64,000 bases of DNA. It comes from Veillonella absiana (GTDB lineage: Bacteria > Bacillota > Negativicutes > Veillonellales > Veillonellaceae). Positions 51,393 through 60,997 of the stretch are shown in pieces. Every line of letters begins with the position of its first letter. The stretch's first letter is position 1. Made by a program: the position numbers and the translations under genes. Below the pieces are notes generated by a model. The model did no database searches and had not been told where the DNA came from. It saw only the letters and a program-made list of their open reading frames with translations. The stretch lies in assembly GCF_032970905.1 (NCBI RefSeq), contig NZ_JAWJZA010000012.1; one strand, given 5' to 3'.

Positions 51393-51430
51393 TATCAGGT
51401 TGACCCTAAATAACAAAGAAAGGAGGAAGC

Positions 51431-53155
51431 ATGAGTAGTAATCGTAATTTAGATAAAGACAATATCCGCGATGAATCGAACTTGTTACAAATAGATTCAT
51501 CATCTAAAGAATCATTAGAAAACACGCGTCTTGAAGGTGAAGCCCTAGCGAATGCAAGGGCTTCATTGTCGGGGGATACGCAGCCTAATGAACTGGAATC
51601 AGATGTGGATATGGTGTTACTGTTGGAACAGAAACAAGCGGTAGAAGCAGAAGATAGATGGTTTGCTAAACGTGAACGCATTCATCGTATGGCGGAAACA
51701 CTCCTGACAGAGCTGAACATGCGATATGAGCAATTGACCATGAAGGCTGAGGCTGATGTTGCTGAAACAAAATTATCTATCCAAACGGAGCAAATAAATG
51801 CGAACCATGAGGAATCTCAAGAGGTTATTGTAATCAAACCGACCATTAATACAGAATTGTTAATGACCGATGATATGACAAAACGATTTTGGGATATTCT
51901 GCATCGAGTGAATGGTTTATTGATAAACGAAGAGCAGTTCTTTGGGTACTTTTACCTGCAAATGGATCATGGCATTCGCTATGATATGCCAAGTCCTTGG
52001 GGCGTGAATATCAAGGGTGGAAAATACGTATTGTACGCCAATCCATTTTTGTTGTTGGATGCACCACCAGATGTGATGAAAGATGGTATTAAGCGTGAAA
52101 TTCTCCATGTTATTTCTGCGCATTTGACACGGACGAACCAACTCTATGGGCGCTTTCACAAACAAGCCATTCATTTAGCCATGGACATGGTTGTGAATGA
52201 TTATCTAGAGTATCTTGACCGTGATGCGGTGAGTGTGGCATGGGTGAATGCACGATTTGGATTGCAATTGAAGCGTTTCAGGACCCTCGAATTTTATGCG
52301 AAGGCCTTGGATGTCGTAATCAAGGAAAAACCGGAATTGTTCATTCCTATTGAGCAGTCGGACAATGCGGTATCCATGGAATTTGATCCCTTTGATGAAC
52401 ATAGTATTTGGGAGGAATCTGACCCTATCGATGCAGAGGTGGTGGATCAGTTTACAGAACGGTACATTAACCAGTCCAAGAGGGGTGATACAGAAGGGTA
52501 TTTGCAGAGTTTAATTGACACGTTCCGGAAAACGCGACGGTCCATGCCATGGTATTTTTACCTCAAAAAATTGATGGGCAAGGTGGCTAGTGGGCGCAAA
52601 AAAACGACGATGCGTCGCAATCGTCGTCAACCGGAACGTATGGAATTGTCAGGCACACTTCGCCAGCATAAGGCGAATGTATGGTTGGCCCTCGATATGA
52701 GCGGCAGTATCACGGATGCTGAGTTTCACCAGGCCCTTGAACAGGTGTTGCAAATCGTCCATGTCTATAGCCATCATGTGACCGTTGTGGAATGTGATAA
52801 TGCGGTGCGCCGTCAATATCGCGTAGCCGATGTGAAAGATATCCAGCCTCAACCTGATGTGCGTGGGGCTACAGAATTTAGTCCTGTCATCAAATTGGCG
52901 AACGAACAAAAGGTAGATTTACTTGTGTACTTCACCGATGGCAAGGGTGAAAACCACCTCCGTGCTAAACCGAAGGGCTATAAAATCCTTTGGGTATTGT
53001 CCGGTGGTCATTCTGATTTGTCTGTAAAAGAACCATACGGTATTGTGAAGAGTCTCGGCGTTGTGGAAGACGATGAACGTCAAGATATTGATGAGTTCGT
53101 ACGCATGACGAGCCGCAGTGGATTCTCTATGGCGAACCAGGAATATGTGCCGTAA
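51431..53155 (+). CDS. VWA-like protein with DUF2201 metallopeptidase-like domain
   Basis: A 574-residue protein. After an acidic N-terminus, residues about 130-260 resemble DUF2201 (LLINEEQFFGYFYLQMDHGI, HVISAHLTRTNQLYGRFHKQ, AIHLAMDMVVNDYL). The VWA-like domain lies at about 415-550 with the metal site VWLALDMSGSITDAEFHQAL (DxSxS), GATEFSPVIKLANEQKVDLL and FTDGKGE. The start has AAAGGAGG 5 bases upstream. It should be the partner of the MoxR ATPase. A terminator follows. The substrate is unknown. Confidence 0.9.
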   Translation: MSSNRNLDKDNIRDESNLLQIDSSSKESLENTRLEGEALANARASLSGDTQPNELESDVDMVLLLEQKQAVEAEDRWFAKRERIHRMAETLLTELNMRYEQLTMKAEADVAETKLSIQTEQINANHEESQEVIVIKPTINTELLMTDDMTKRFWDILHRVNGLLINEEQFFGYFYLQMDHGIRYDMPSPWGVNIKGGKYVLYANPFLLLDAPPDVMKDGIKREILHVISAHLTRTNQLYGRFHKQAIHLAMDMVVNDYLEYLDRDAVSVAWVNARFGLQLKRFRTLEFYAKALDVVIKEKPELFIPIEQSDNAVSMEFDPFDEHSIWEESDPIDAEVVDQFTERYINQSKRGDTEGYLQSLIDTFRKTRRSMPWYFYLKKLMGKVASGRKKTTMRRNRRQPERMELSGTLRQHKANVWLALDMSGSITDAEFHQALEQVLQIVHVYSHHVTVVECDNAVRRQYRVADVKDIQPQPDVRGATEFSPVIKLANEQKVDLLVYFTDGKGENHLRAKPKGYKILWVLSGGHSDLSVKEPYGIVKSLGVVEDDERQDIDEFVRMTSRSGFSMANQEYVP

Positions 53156-53169
53156 CATAAAGAGAAAAT

Positions 53170-53226
53170 AAAACTCGCATTGTAAGTTGCTTTCATAAGC
53201 ACTATACAATGCGAGTTTTGTTTTTA
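53170..53226. terminator. Bidirectional terminator
   Basis: AAACTCGCATTGTA pairs with TACAATGCGAGTTT around a 20-base loop with TTGC. It ends both the VWA operon and the convergent transporter gene. Confidence 0.85.
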
Positions 53227-54594
53227 ATTTGAGATTTTACCGAATAATGCGCGACTAATTACAATAGCAGCAATTGTTTCGACAACACCTAAACCTAGGG
53301 AAATCCATACACCAGACCAGGCACCACCAGTGAGGAGTGCATTTAAGAAAATGTTAAGCACTGCGAAATAGGACACGCTGACAATGGTGTAGGCCAAAGA
53401 GTAATTTGCTAATACTGGTGTTTTGAAATCTGGATCACAGATACGAAGCAATAGAACGCCCGTTAGGAATACGCCAGTGGACATACCCATAGTAGCAATC
53501 ATTTGCTCGAACCAATATTCCTTGAGGAATAGACGACACATAATGAATAAGAATCCGATAGTTAACACATAACCAAGTAAGCACATTACAAGAATTGGTA
53601 CTAGGTAGGTTAATACTGCTTTAATTGGTAAGCTTGCGATAGCAGCGATAACGGCAAATTCAGTAAGGGAGCCAGAAATTTTAGATTTTACCTTGCTATC
53701 TACGAGGTAATCTAATTTGAGTTTGCCCATGACGCCCCAAACGATGAACATCACCACGATACAGTAAGCCCAAATAGAAATATCTTGAAGCACAGGAATC
53801 TTAGCACCTTTAGCAAGTCCGAGAATCCAGTAGGAAATGGCACATACTGCCAGGATGATGGCTGTATGGAATGCATAGGAATCGACAGATGCGGATAGTG
53901 TAGTTTCACGGCCCATAGAAGGCTGTTTGGAAATATCTTTGATGTAACCGACTTTGAAACTTTCAGGAATGTCGCTAGGTTTTGTTAACAAGGCAGTATG
54001 ACCACTACGAGCCGCCCAGTTGATCAATACCATACCGAGGATGATACCCCCTACGATACCAAAGGTAGCTGTAGTAACGGCAACACCTTGGGCTGTTTCC
54101 CAATATGGTAAGTTCATAGATTGTAACATATTACCCAATAGGCCAGCAGTACCGTGACCGCCCACATAGCCAAGACCCAACTCCCAGCCGAAGGTAGCGT
54201 AGAAGTCATACATATCAGCAAAGGCAATTTGTGTGCCAAAGCCTAATGTGAATTGGAACATGGAAATAGCCATGCCGATAAGGGCTAATGGTAATACATT
54301 TTTGATGGCACCTTCGCTAGATTTAATAGATAAACCTAATGGCACAGATGCTACAACTGGTACGATAAGGATGCCAGGAATGAGTGAATATAATTTCATC
54401 CAATCTGCAGGGAATGGTAACCAATTGAGCATAATAGGACCTAATACAAGCATCAAAAAACCACCAATGACAGAAGCTGGCATAAAGGTTTCCTGCAAGA
54501 AACCTACTTTGGCACGAATATACGTGCCTAACAATAAAAACATACTCAGAACGCCGAGTGCATACAGCATATCGGCTAATATTTTACTAGACAT
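53224..54594 (-). CDS. Sodium/glutamate symporter (GltS-type)
   Basis: A 456-residue membrane protein with about 11-12 helices. The start is the ATG at 54594 (MSSKILADMLYALGVLSMFL), 7 bases after AGGAGG; an ATG two codons earlier is too close. The blocks VIGGFLMLVLGPIM, GHGTAGLLGNMLQS and AVTTATFGIVGGIILGMVLI in the first half resemble GltS hairpin regions that bind substrate. The second half repeats the layout (MIATMGMSTGVFLTGVLLL). Substrate could be glutamate or another acid. It is transcribed toward the VWA operon. Confidence 0.85.
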   Translation of the reverse strand: MSSKILADMLYALGVLSMFLLLGTYIRAKVGFLQETFMPASVIGGFLMLVLGPIMLNWLPFPADWMKLYSLIPGILIVPVVASVPLGLSIKSSEGAIKNVLPLALIGMAISMFQFTLGFGTQIAFADMYDFYATFGWELGLGYVGGHGTAGLLGNMLQSMNLPYWETAQGVAVTTATFGIVGGIILGMVLINWAARSGHTALLTKPSDIPESFKVGYIKDISKQPSMGRETTLSASVDSYAFHTAIILAVCAISYWILGLAKGAKIPVLQDISIWAYCIVVMFIVWGVMGKLKLDYLVDSKVKSKISGSLTEFAVIAAIASLPIKAVLTYLVPILVMCLLGYVLTIGFLFIMCRLFLKEYWFEQMIATMGMSTGVFLTGVLLLRICDPDFKTPVLANYSLAYTIVSVSYFAVLNIFLNALLTGGAWSGVWISLGLGVVETIAAIVISRALFGKISN

Positions 54595-54844
54595 ACACAT
54601 ACCTCCTACAGGCAACTGGTGGTGACACTGGATATTCACCTTAAGTTGCAGTATTATAAATACAAAAGAATAAATATACATATTATAACGTATATTCTAT
54701 CATACAATTCTATAGAATTCAATATAGTTCGATATAAATAATGTAAAGTTTTTATGAATTTATAGTAGCCTAGCGTTTGAATACAACACAAAAGAATGTT
54801 TTTGTATAATAGAAAGACCCTTGGTAACAGCTGTGTATTATACA

Positions 54845-54878
54845 AAAAAGCTGAGTATCATAAGGTACTCAGCTTTTG
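54845..54878 (-). terminator. Terminator of the UPF0173 gene
   Basis: The perfect stem AAAAGCTGAGTA/TACTCAGCTTTT is flanked by an A-run on the left, which becomes a T-run on the minus strand. Confidence 0.8.
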
Positions 54879-54900
54879 TATGCATGGTTATACATGTACT

Positions 54901-55578
54901 CTATACATTTAATTCGATTGAACTACCAGGCTCAACGATAACGGCTGTTTGGTTATATTTTGCTTCTACTAAACTAGCAAATACACCGGGCTCACGATCG
55001 ATAACTGGCCATGTTTTATAGTGGATAGGGATGGAAATACGAGCTTTCACATAGGAGGCAGCAAGTGCAGCATCCTCAACACCCATGGTATAGTTATCAC
55101 CGATTGGTAATAATGCATAATCAATATCGCCAAAGCGGTTCAATAACTTCATATCGCTAAAGAACGCTGTATCGCCAGCGAAGTATACAATATCACCGTA
55201 GAAGTCAACGATAACACCACAAGCATGACCGCCAGGAACACCTGCACCATGGAAGGCAGGTACAATGCGTACAGACCCAAATTCAAAGTCGAATTTACCG
55301 CCTAGATGCATGGCATGAGCACGACAACCAGCCTCTTCGGCCTTGTGGGCTACCTCTGCGGTAGAAATAACAAGGGCATCATTGGCCTTGGCAATGGCAT
55401 CAGTATCACCGTAATGGTCGGCATGGCCATGGCTGACGAAAATATATTGGCATTTAATATCCTCTGGTTTTGCTTTTTCCCAAGTGTTGCCAGTTAGGAA
55501 TGGATCAAAAATCATGGACACATCGCCACGTGTTAACATAAAGCAAGAATGGCCATAATAGGTCAATTTAGTTTTCAT
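54901..55578 (-). CDS. UPF0173-type metal-dependent hydrolase
   Basis: A 225-residue metallo-beta-lactamase-fold protein on the minus strand. The start is ATG 55578 (MKTKLTYYGHSCFMLTRGDV), with GAGAGGATG upstream. The metal-binding motif SHGHADHYGD is near residue 52; further His and Asp are in VPAFHGAGVPGGHACG and YFAGDTAFFSD, and HYKTWPVID is near the end. UPF0173 hydrolases have no settled substrate. A terminator follows directly. Confidence 0.92.
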   Translation of the reverse strand: MKTKLTYYGHSCFMLTRGDVSMIFDPFLTGNTWEKAKPEDIKCQYIFVSHGHADHYGDTDAIAKANDALVISTAEVAHKAEEAGCRAHAMHLGGKFDFEFGSVRIVPAFHGAGVPGGHACGVIVDFYGDIVYFAGDTAFFSDMKLLNRFGDIDYALLPIGDNYTMGVEDAALAASYVKARISIPIHYKTWPVIDREPGVFASLVEAKYNQTAVIVEPGSSIELNV

Positions 55579-55885
55579 AAGTATACATCCTCTCTTTTTT
55601 ATACCATGGGGAGGAGTGGCAAGATTAAGCTTACCGAAAGGCGGACCTCCGCTGGGGAAATATTCTGTACTTATTATATTCGATACGACACAAAAAAACA
55701 CCTTTTTGCTATAATACATAATATATAGATTTTTTATAGTTGGTTATTGAGATTAACTATAATAGAATTATGTTGTGAAATGAAAACTATAATTGAGCGA
55801 TGATACATAGAATGCCAGGTACAATCATTGGGTAGGGCAGTTATGTTGTATTGTATATTCTCTAATGAAAGTAAGGTAAATAGGA

Positions 55886-56404
55886 ATGGATTTAACACAT
55901 TTTGACCAGTCCGGCAATGCTTGGATGGTAGATGTAGGACATAAAGATATTACAGAACGAACAGCTATAGCGGAGGGATTTATTTCTGTTACTGACGCCG
56001 TTTACGATCGCGTTGTAGCGGGAACGATGAAGAAGGGCGATGTGCTCAGTGTGGCTCAAATTGCATCCATTATGGGGGCAAAGCAGACGAGTACATTGAT
56101 TCCCTTATGTCATCCCCTAGCCTTGACAAAGGTAGAGGTTCAATGTGAAGTAGTGCTGCCGGATCATACAGCGAGTTGTGGCGCGACTATTACAGAGAGT
56201 CACAATCGAGCTATCAAAGTTCGGGCTATTGCAAAAACGATTGGTAAGACTGGTGTAGAAATGGAAGCCCTTACGGCGGTGCAAGTAGGGTTACTCACGA
56301 TTTACGATATGTGTAAGGCCATGGATAAAGGAATGATAATGGGGCCCACCTATTTAGTAGAAAAAGAAGGTGGCAAAAGTGGGCATTTTGTGCGCGAAGC
56401 ATAA
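55886..56404 (+). CDS. moaC: Cyclic pyranopterin monophosphate synthase MoaC
   Basis: MoaC turns the MoaA product into cyclic pyranopterin monophosphate in molybdenum cofactor synthesis. The 172 residues start MDLTHFDQSGNAWMVDVGHK; conserved parts are TSTLIPLCHPLALTKVEV and TGVEMEALTAVQVGLLTIYD, with DMCKAMDKGM as the active-site Asp-Lys region. The ATG has a poor ribosome binding site (AAGGTAAATAGG). No other moa gene is adjacent. Confidence 0.96.
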   Translation: MDLTHFDQSGNAWMVDVGHKDITERTAIAEGFISVTDAVYDRVVAGTMKKGDVLSVAQIASIMGAKQTSTLIPLCHPLALTKVEVQCEVVLPDHTASCGATITESHNRAIKVRAIAKTIGKTGVEMEALTAVQVGLLTIYDMCKAMDKGMIMGPTYLVEKEGGKSGHFVREA

Positions 56405-56572
56405 TATGTGTTTAGAGGGCATACCATTTGAATCGATAACGAAGTACACATAGGTGAAGAGTCTCATTGGGTAGAGACCTATGGGCGAAGCTTTCAAAAA
56501 ATCTATTACGCCTTGAATACATACGCATAATTAGGTAGAATAGATAGAGATTTTAGAATTAGAGGGATTATT

Positions 56573-57058
56573 ATGGAAATTGTTTTATACGAATCTGAGA
56601 TCCCAGGTAATACGGGGAATATTGCGCGTTTATGTGCAGCGAACCATATGACCTTGCATCTCATTAAACCGCTGGGATTTTCCATTGATGATAAACATGT
56701 GAAACGAGCTGGTTTAGATTATTGGCATTTAGTGGACGTTCAAGTTCATGAAAATATTCAGGAGGTATTTGATAAATACCCAGACCGTAGATTTTTCTTT
56801 GCTACCACAAAGGCCAAGCATAGACATTCTGATGTGGAATACCAAATTGGCGATATGCTTGTGTTTGGCCCAGAGTCTCGTGGGTTGCCCGAATCACTGT
56901 TAGCAGAACATGAAGAGACGACGATTCGTATTCCTATGATTGAGGAAGCGCGGTCATTGAATTTATCTAATTCCGTGGCAATTATTGCGTATGAAGCGAT
57001 GAGGCAATTAGATTACCCAGATTTAAAAGTAGAAGGGCCTTGGATTAAACAAGGCTGA
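56573..57058 (+). CDS. trmL: tRNA (cytidine(34)-2'-O)-methyltransferase
   Basis: A 161-residue SPOUT methyltransferase that modifies the wobble base of leucine tRNAs. The typical parts are EIVLYESEIPGNTGNIARLC, HLIKPLGFSIDDKHVKRAGL, DYWHLVDV, LVFGPESRGLPESL and RIPMIEEARSLNLSNSVAII, which form the knot. GAGGG stands 8 bases before the ATG. The next gene, ylbF-like, begins 11 bases after its stop. Confidence 0.95.
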   Translation: MEIVLYESEIPGNTGNIARLCAANHMTLHLIKPLGFSIDDKHVKRAGLDYWHLVDVQVHENIQEVFDKYPDRRFFFATTKAKHRHSDVEYQIGDMLVFGPESRGLPESLLAEHEETTIRIPMIEEARSLNLSNSVAIIAYEAMRQLDYPDLKVEGPWIKQG

Positions 57059-57069
57059 GGAGGATAATT

Positions 57070-57423
57070 ATGAATTACGATAAAGCACATGATTTAGCAA
57101 AAGCAATGCGCGAATGCGAAGAATATAAAGAGTTAATGACGGCACAAACTGCTGTAGAAGGTGATGCTGTAGCAGCTGGTTTAGTGCGCACATTTATGGC
57201 ACAACAAATGCAATGGGAATACGCTAAATTATCTGGCGCCCCAGAAGAAGCAGAATTATTGAAAAAACAAGAAGAATTGATGCCTCAAATTCAAGCTAAC
57301 AAAGCGGCACAAGATTATTTGCAAGCTCATGTTCGTTGGAGCCAAGTGTCCAATGACATTTATAAAATTATTAGCGAACCAATTACTGAAGGAATGAAGG
57401 TTCTCGATCATGGCGCAAAATAA
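57070..57423 (+). CDS. YlbF/YmcA family protein
   Basis: A 117-residue helical protein of the DUF964 family (YDKAHDLAKAMRECEEYKEL, VEGDAVAAGLVRTFMAQQMQ, NKAAQDYLQAHVRWSQVSND). In Bacillus YlbF and YmcA form the Y-complex, which steers RNase Y and mRNA cleavage. Here the role is probably similar, but only one member is seen. AGGAGG lies 8 bases before the ATG. It overlaps murB by 14 bases. Confidence 0.9.
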   Translation: MNYDKAHDLAKAMRECEEYKELMTAQTAVEGDAVAAGLVRTFMAQQMQWEYAKLSGAPEEAELLKKQEELMPQIQANKAAQDYLQAHVRWSQVSNDIYKIISEPITEGMKVLDHGAK

Positions 57424-58336
57424 TATTGACGCATTAAAATCTGTATTGCTTACGGAACTACCAGAAACGCGTGTACGCGAGTCTGAACGATTAGCCGAGC
57501 ATACGACATTCAAAATTGGGGGTCCTGCCGATATATTTGTAGAACCTGTAAATATGCATGAATTGAGCTTTGTGTTAAAATCCATCCACGATAGTGGCAT
57601 TCCCGTTACTGTTATTGGTTGTGGTTCCAATATTTTGGTGAAAGACGGTGGCATCCGTGGTGCCGTTGTATCCTTGCGCCATATGACTCAAATCAAGGAC
57701 TGCAACGATGGTGTTCTTTGTGTAGGGTCTGGATTTACATTAAAAGAGGTATCCGAGTTTGCATGGGAACAAGGCCTTACAGGACTTGAATTTGCCATTG
57801 GTATCCCAGGAACATTGGGTGGAGCCGTATTCATGAATGCCGGTGCCTACGACGGTGAAATGAGTTATGTCGTAACAGAGGTACAAGCCGTTGATTTCCA
57901 AGGGAATATCAAACATTACGACGCCGATCAACTTGATTTTGCCTATCGCCATAGTATATTCCACGATAATCATGAGGTTATTGGAGAGGTTCTAATGTCT
58001 CTGAAAGCTGGCGATAAAACAGCCATTAAGGAACGTATGGATGATTTGACAGAGCGTCGTGAATCAAAACAACCACTGGAATTTGCCAGTGCAGGGTCTA
58101 CATTTAAACGCCCACCAGGGTATTTTGCGGGAACCCTTATTGAACAAACTGGATTAAAAGGTTTGTCTGTGGGGGATGCGCAAATATCTGAAAAACATGC
58201 AGGATTTGTCATTAATACAGGTAATGCCTCAGCTAATGATGTGTTAAACCTTATTGCAGAAGTACAACGTCGTGTATATGATGAACACGGTGTGCATCTG
58301 GAACCAGAAGTACGCATGATTGGTGAAGACGAGTAA
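57410..58336 (+). CDS. murB: UDP-N-acetylenolpyruvoylglucosamine reductase
   Basis: MurB reduces UDP-GlcNAc-enolpyruvate to UDP-MurNAc with FAD and NADPH. The 308 residues show the FAD domain (TTFKIGGPADIFVEP, VIGCGSNILVKDGG, FAIGIPGTLGGAVFMNAGAY) and the catalytic Ser in ASAGSTFKRPPGYFAGTLIE. Length and motifs fit the shorter (type IIb-like) group. It starts inside the ylbF-like gene. A terminator follows. Confidence 0.96.
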   Translation: MAQNNIDALKSVLLTELPETRVRESERLAEHTTFKIGGPADIFVEPVNMHELSFVLKSIHDSGIPVTVIGCGSNILVKDGGIRGAVVSLRHMTQIKDCNDGVLCVGSGFTLKEVSEFAWEQGLTGLEFAIGIPGTLGGAVFMNAGAYDGEMSYVVTEVQAVDFQGNIKHYDADQLDFAYRHSIFHDNHEVIGEVLMSLKAGDKTAIKERMDDLTERRESKQPLEFASAGSTFKRPPGYFAGTLIEQTGLKGLSVGDAQISEKHAGFVINTGNASANDVLNLIAEVQRRVYDEHGVHLEPEVRMIGEDE

Positions 58337-58353
58337 GTATGGCTCGTTTTTTT
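58329..58353 (+). terminator. Terminator of murB
   Basis: The stem ACGAG/CTCGT overlaps the last codons of murB and is followed by T7. Confidence 0.65.
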
Positions 58354-58451
58354 GCTCGTGTCGGATACGGCACTTTCAGCGGTGTAGAAGAGTTGAAATG
58401 AATTCGATGTGGTATGCGTCAATTGACGTAAAAGGATATATAGTATGATTA

Positions 58452-58483
58452 GAAAACAAGCCGAATATCGTGCTTGTTTTTCT
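58452..58483 (+). terminator. Terminator-like hairpin
   Basis: AAAACAAG pairs with CTTGTTTT around a 12-base loop, then TCT. It lies between murB and typA. Confidence 0.6.
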
Positions 58484-58633
58484 ATTTCATGGTATAATGA
58501 ACTGTTGTATTTTACAACTGTTGTATTTTACAGATGACTGTGTATTTCATCTTGCGAGGTACACAGAGACTATATTCTCAAAGTTTGAGGCCAAATAAGT
58601 ATGAAACCTCAGTAAGTATTATAGGAGGATCTT

Positions 58634-60445
58634 ATGATTCGCGAAAATCTTCGTAATGTTGCGATTATCGCCCACGTTGACCATGGTAAAACGACTTTGG
58701 TAGACGCACTATTAAAACAAAGCCATGTGTTCCGTGAAAACGAAAAAGTTGCAGAACGCGTTATGGACTCCAATGATTTGGAACGTGAAAGAGGGATTAC
58801 CATTCTTTCCAAAAACACTGCTGTTATGCATGACGACATCAAAATCAACATCGTTGATACACCGGGCCATGCTGACTTTGGTGGCGAAGTTGAACGTGTA
58901 TTGAACATGGTTGACGGCGTATTATTGCTAGTAGATGCTTATGAAGGCCCAATGCCTCAAACAAAATACGTATTGCGTAAAGCCTTGGAACAAGGTTTGA
59001 AACCAATCGTTGTTATTAACAAAATTGACCGTCCTGACCAACGTGTTAAAGACGTAGAAGACGAAGTTATTGAATTGTTCATGGAACTTGAAGCTGATGA
59101 TGATCAATTAGACTTCCCAGTAGTATACGCATCCGCTCGTTCTGGGGTGGCTAAAACAAATTGGGATGACGAAGCCGTTAACATGGATCCATTGTTTGAA
59201 ACATTGATCAATGAAATCCCTGCTCCAGAAGGCGATATTGAAGGCCCACTTCAATTCATGGTTACTACACTTGACTATGACAACTTCGTAGGTAAAATTG
59301 CAGTAGGTCGTATCGTTCGTGGTACTATGAAACCTAACCAACAAGTAGCCGTTATGAATGGTGAAATTACTCGCAAAGCAAGAATTGGTCGTGTTTACAC
59401 TTACAATGGTTTGAACCGTGTAGAAACTGATGAAGCTAAAATGGGTGATATCATTGCTTTCGTTGGTATCGACGATATCAACATTGGGGATACTATTGCT
59501 GATGCAGAAAATCCAGAAGCATTGCCATCCATCACTATTGACGAACCAACATTGTCCATGGTGTTCTCCGTAAATAACTCTCCATTCGCTGGTCGCGATG
59601 GTGAATTCGTTACATCCCGTCACTTGCGTGATCGTTTGTTCCGCGAAGTAGAAACTAACGTTTCTATGAAAGTAGAAGAAACTGACTCTGCAGATGCTTT
59701 CAAAGTATCTGGCCGCGGCGAATTACATTTGGCTGTATTGATTGAAACAATGCGTCGTGAAGGTTACGAATTACAGGTAGGTAAACCTCGTGTAATCTTC
59801 AAACGTATTAACGATCAATTGTGCGAGCCATTGGAAGCATTAACAATCGACGTTCCACAAGAATTCATGGGTACTGTAATGGAAGCCCTTGGCGCTCGTA
59901 AAGCTGACTTGGTGAACATGGTTGAATTAGCTGGTTACTTGCGTATGGAATTCGTAATTCCTGCCCGTGGTTTAATCGGTTTCCGTTCCCAATTCCTTAC
60001 AGCTACAAAAGGTAATGGTATCATGAACCATGTATTCCATGGTTATGCACCGTTCAAAGGTGACATCCCTAGCCGTACACGTGGTGCATTAGTAGCCTTC
60101 GAAGATGGCGAAACTACACCATACGGTTTGAACTCTGTTCAAGACCGTGGTATCTTGTTCCTTGGACCAAACGAACCAGTTTACACTGGTATGGTTATCG
60201 GTGAAAATACTCGTGAACTTGATATGGACGTTAACCCTTGTAAGAAAAAACATGTTACTAACATGCGTTCCAGCTCCTCTGACGAAGCTGTTCGTTTGAC
60301 TCCACCTAAAATCTTCAGCTTGGAACAAGCTTTGGAATGGATTAACGATGATGAATTAGTAGAAGTAACACCTAATAATATTCGTATGCGTAAAACAATC
60401 CTTGATCGTTCTGCTCGTGCGAAAGCTGCAAAAAACAATAAATAA
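58634..60445 (+). CDS. typA: Translational GTPase TypA/BipA
   Basis: A ribosome-associated GTPase of 603 residues that helps 50S assembly and stress growth. G motifs are IAHVDHGKTTLVDALL (G1), RGITI (G2), DTPGHADFGG (G3), NKIDRPDQR (G4) and ASARSG (G5). EF-G-like domains III and V (GRGELHLAVLIETMRREGYE, PRVIFKRINDQL, SEELQ-free tail with TPPKIFSLEQALEWINDDEL) follow. AGGAGG lies 6 bases before the ATG. Codon use is strongly biased, as in highly expressed genes. Confidence 0.97.
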   Translation: MIRENLRNVAIIAHVDHGKTTLVDALLKQSHVFRENEKVAERVMDSNDLERERGITILSKNTAVMHDDIKINIVDTPGHADFGGEVERVLNMVDGVLLLVDAYEGPMPQTKYVLRKALEQGLKPIVVINKIDRPDQRVKDVEDEVIELFMELEADDDQLDFPVVYASARSGVAKTNWDDEAVNMDPLFETLINEIPAPEGDIEGPLQFMVTTLDYDNFVGKIAVGRIVRGTMKPNQQVAVMNGEITRKARIGRVYTYNGLNRVETDEAKMGDIIAFVGIDDINIGDTIADAENPEALPSITIDEPTLSMVFSVNNSPFAGRDGEFVTSRHLRDRLFREVETNVSMKVEETDSADAFKVSGRGELHLAVLIETMRREGYELQVGKPRVIFKRINDQLCEPLEALTIDVPQEFMGTVMEALGARKADLVNMVELAGYLRMEFVIPARGLIGFRSQFLTATKGNGIMNHVFHGYAPFKGDIPSRTRGALVAFEDGETTPYGLNSVQDRGILFLGPNEPVYTGMVIGENTRELDMDVNPCKKKHVTNMRSSSSDEAVRLTPPKIFSLEQALEWINDDELVEVTPNNIRMRKTILDRSARAKAAKNNK

Positions 60446-60474
60446 TTGTACTTAATGTAGAAGTATAATTTTAT

Positions 60475-60547
60475 GAAAGGCCCTCTAGAGTCCCTTGTTC
60501 ATGACGGTATAGCCGAATGTTATTACGGGAATTCTAGGGGCCTTTCT
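60475..60547 (+). terminator. Terminator of typA
   Basis: A long stem (GAAAGGCCCTCTAGAGTCCC with its imperfect complement) has an inner loop of about 30 bases and is followed by TTCTTT. Confidence 0.75.
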
Positions 60548-60696
60548 TTACAATAATCAATAGTAGTTAGCCGACGAGTGCTCTCACAGCCCTATCAAGG
60601 GGACTGTGGGAGCATTTTGACGTATTGAATGAAATCAGCACATAGTAGATATGACAATTAAATATTCACTATAAAGAAACAAATGTATTTTAACAG

Positions 60697-60724
60697 TTGA
60701 CATTTTGCTTTAAAGTGGTAGAAT
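60697..60724 (+). promoter_or_regulatory. Promoter of the serC-serA T-box transcript
   Basis: TTGACA and TAGAAT lie 16 bases apart, just before the T-box leader. Confidence 0.7.
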
Positions 60725-60739
60725 ATTCCTATAAATAAA

Positions 60740-60975
60740 TTAAGTATGGACATATGTCCAATACAACGCGATGAACGAGAAGCAGTATAAGGAATCTTTC
60801 AGAGAATTACCGGTTGGTGTGAGGTAATAGAGGATTATATTGTTCCGCTCCGGAGTGGCATGCGATGAGTATGACGGGTAAGCCCGATATAGCTGTTGAA
60901 AGTTGGCTGTTAGGCAATCTGGGTGGCAACGCGGGTAATATCTCGTCCCTGTTTAGGGAGGAGATTTTTTTATTT
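60740..60975 (+). promoter_or_regulatory. Serine T-box leader of serC
   Basis: A T-box riboswitch that senses uncharged tRNA-Ser. Stem I has the distal AG-bulge region (CAGAGAATTACCGGTTGGTG) and a specifier loop with TCC, a serine codon followed by a purine, just before GCTCCGGAG. The T-box bulge GGGTGGCAACGCGGG contains TGGC, which would pair with a GCCA tRNA end, as expected for tRNA-Ser. The terminator stem is at 60938-60974. When serine tRNA is uncharged, serC and serA should be transcribed. Confidence 0.9.
60938..60974 (+). terminator. T-box-controlled terminator
   Basis: The stem ATCTCGTCCCT/AGGGAGGAGAT is followed by T7. Its left arm overlaps the T-box antiterminator sequence. Confidence 0.85.
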
Positions 60976-60997
60976 GCCTAATTATGAGGAGGAACCT

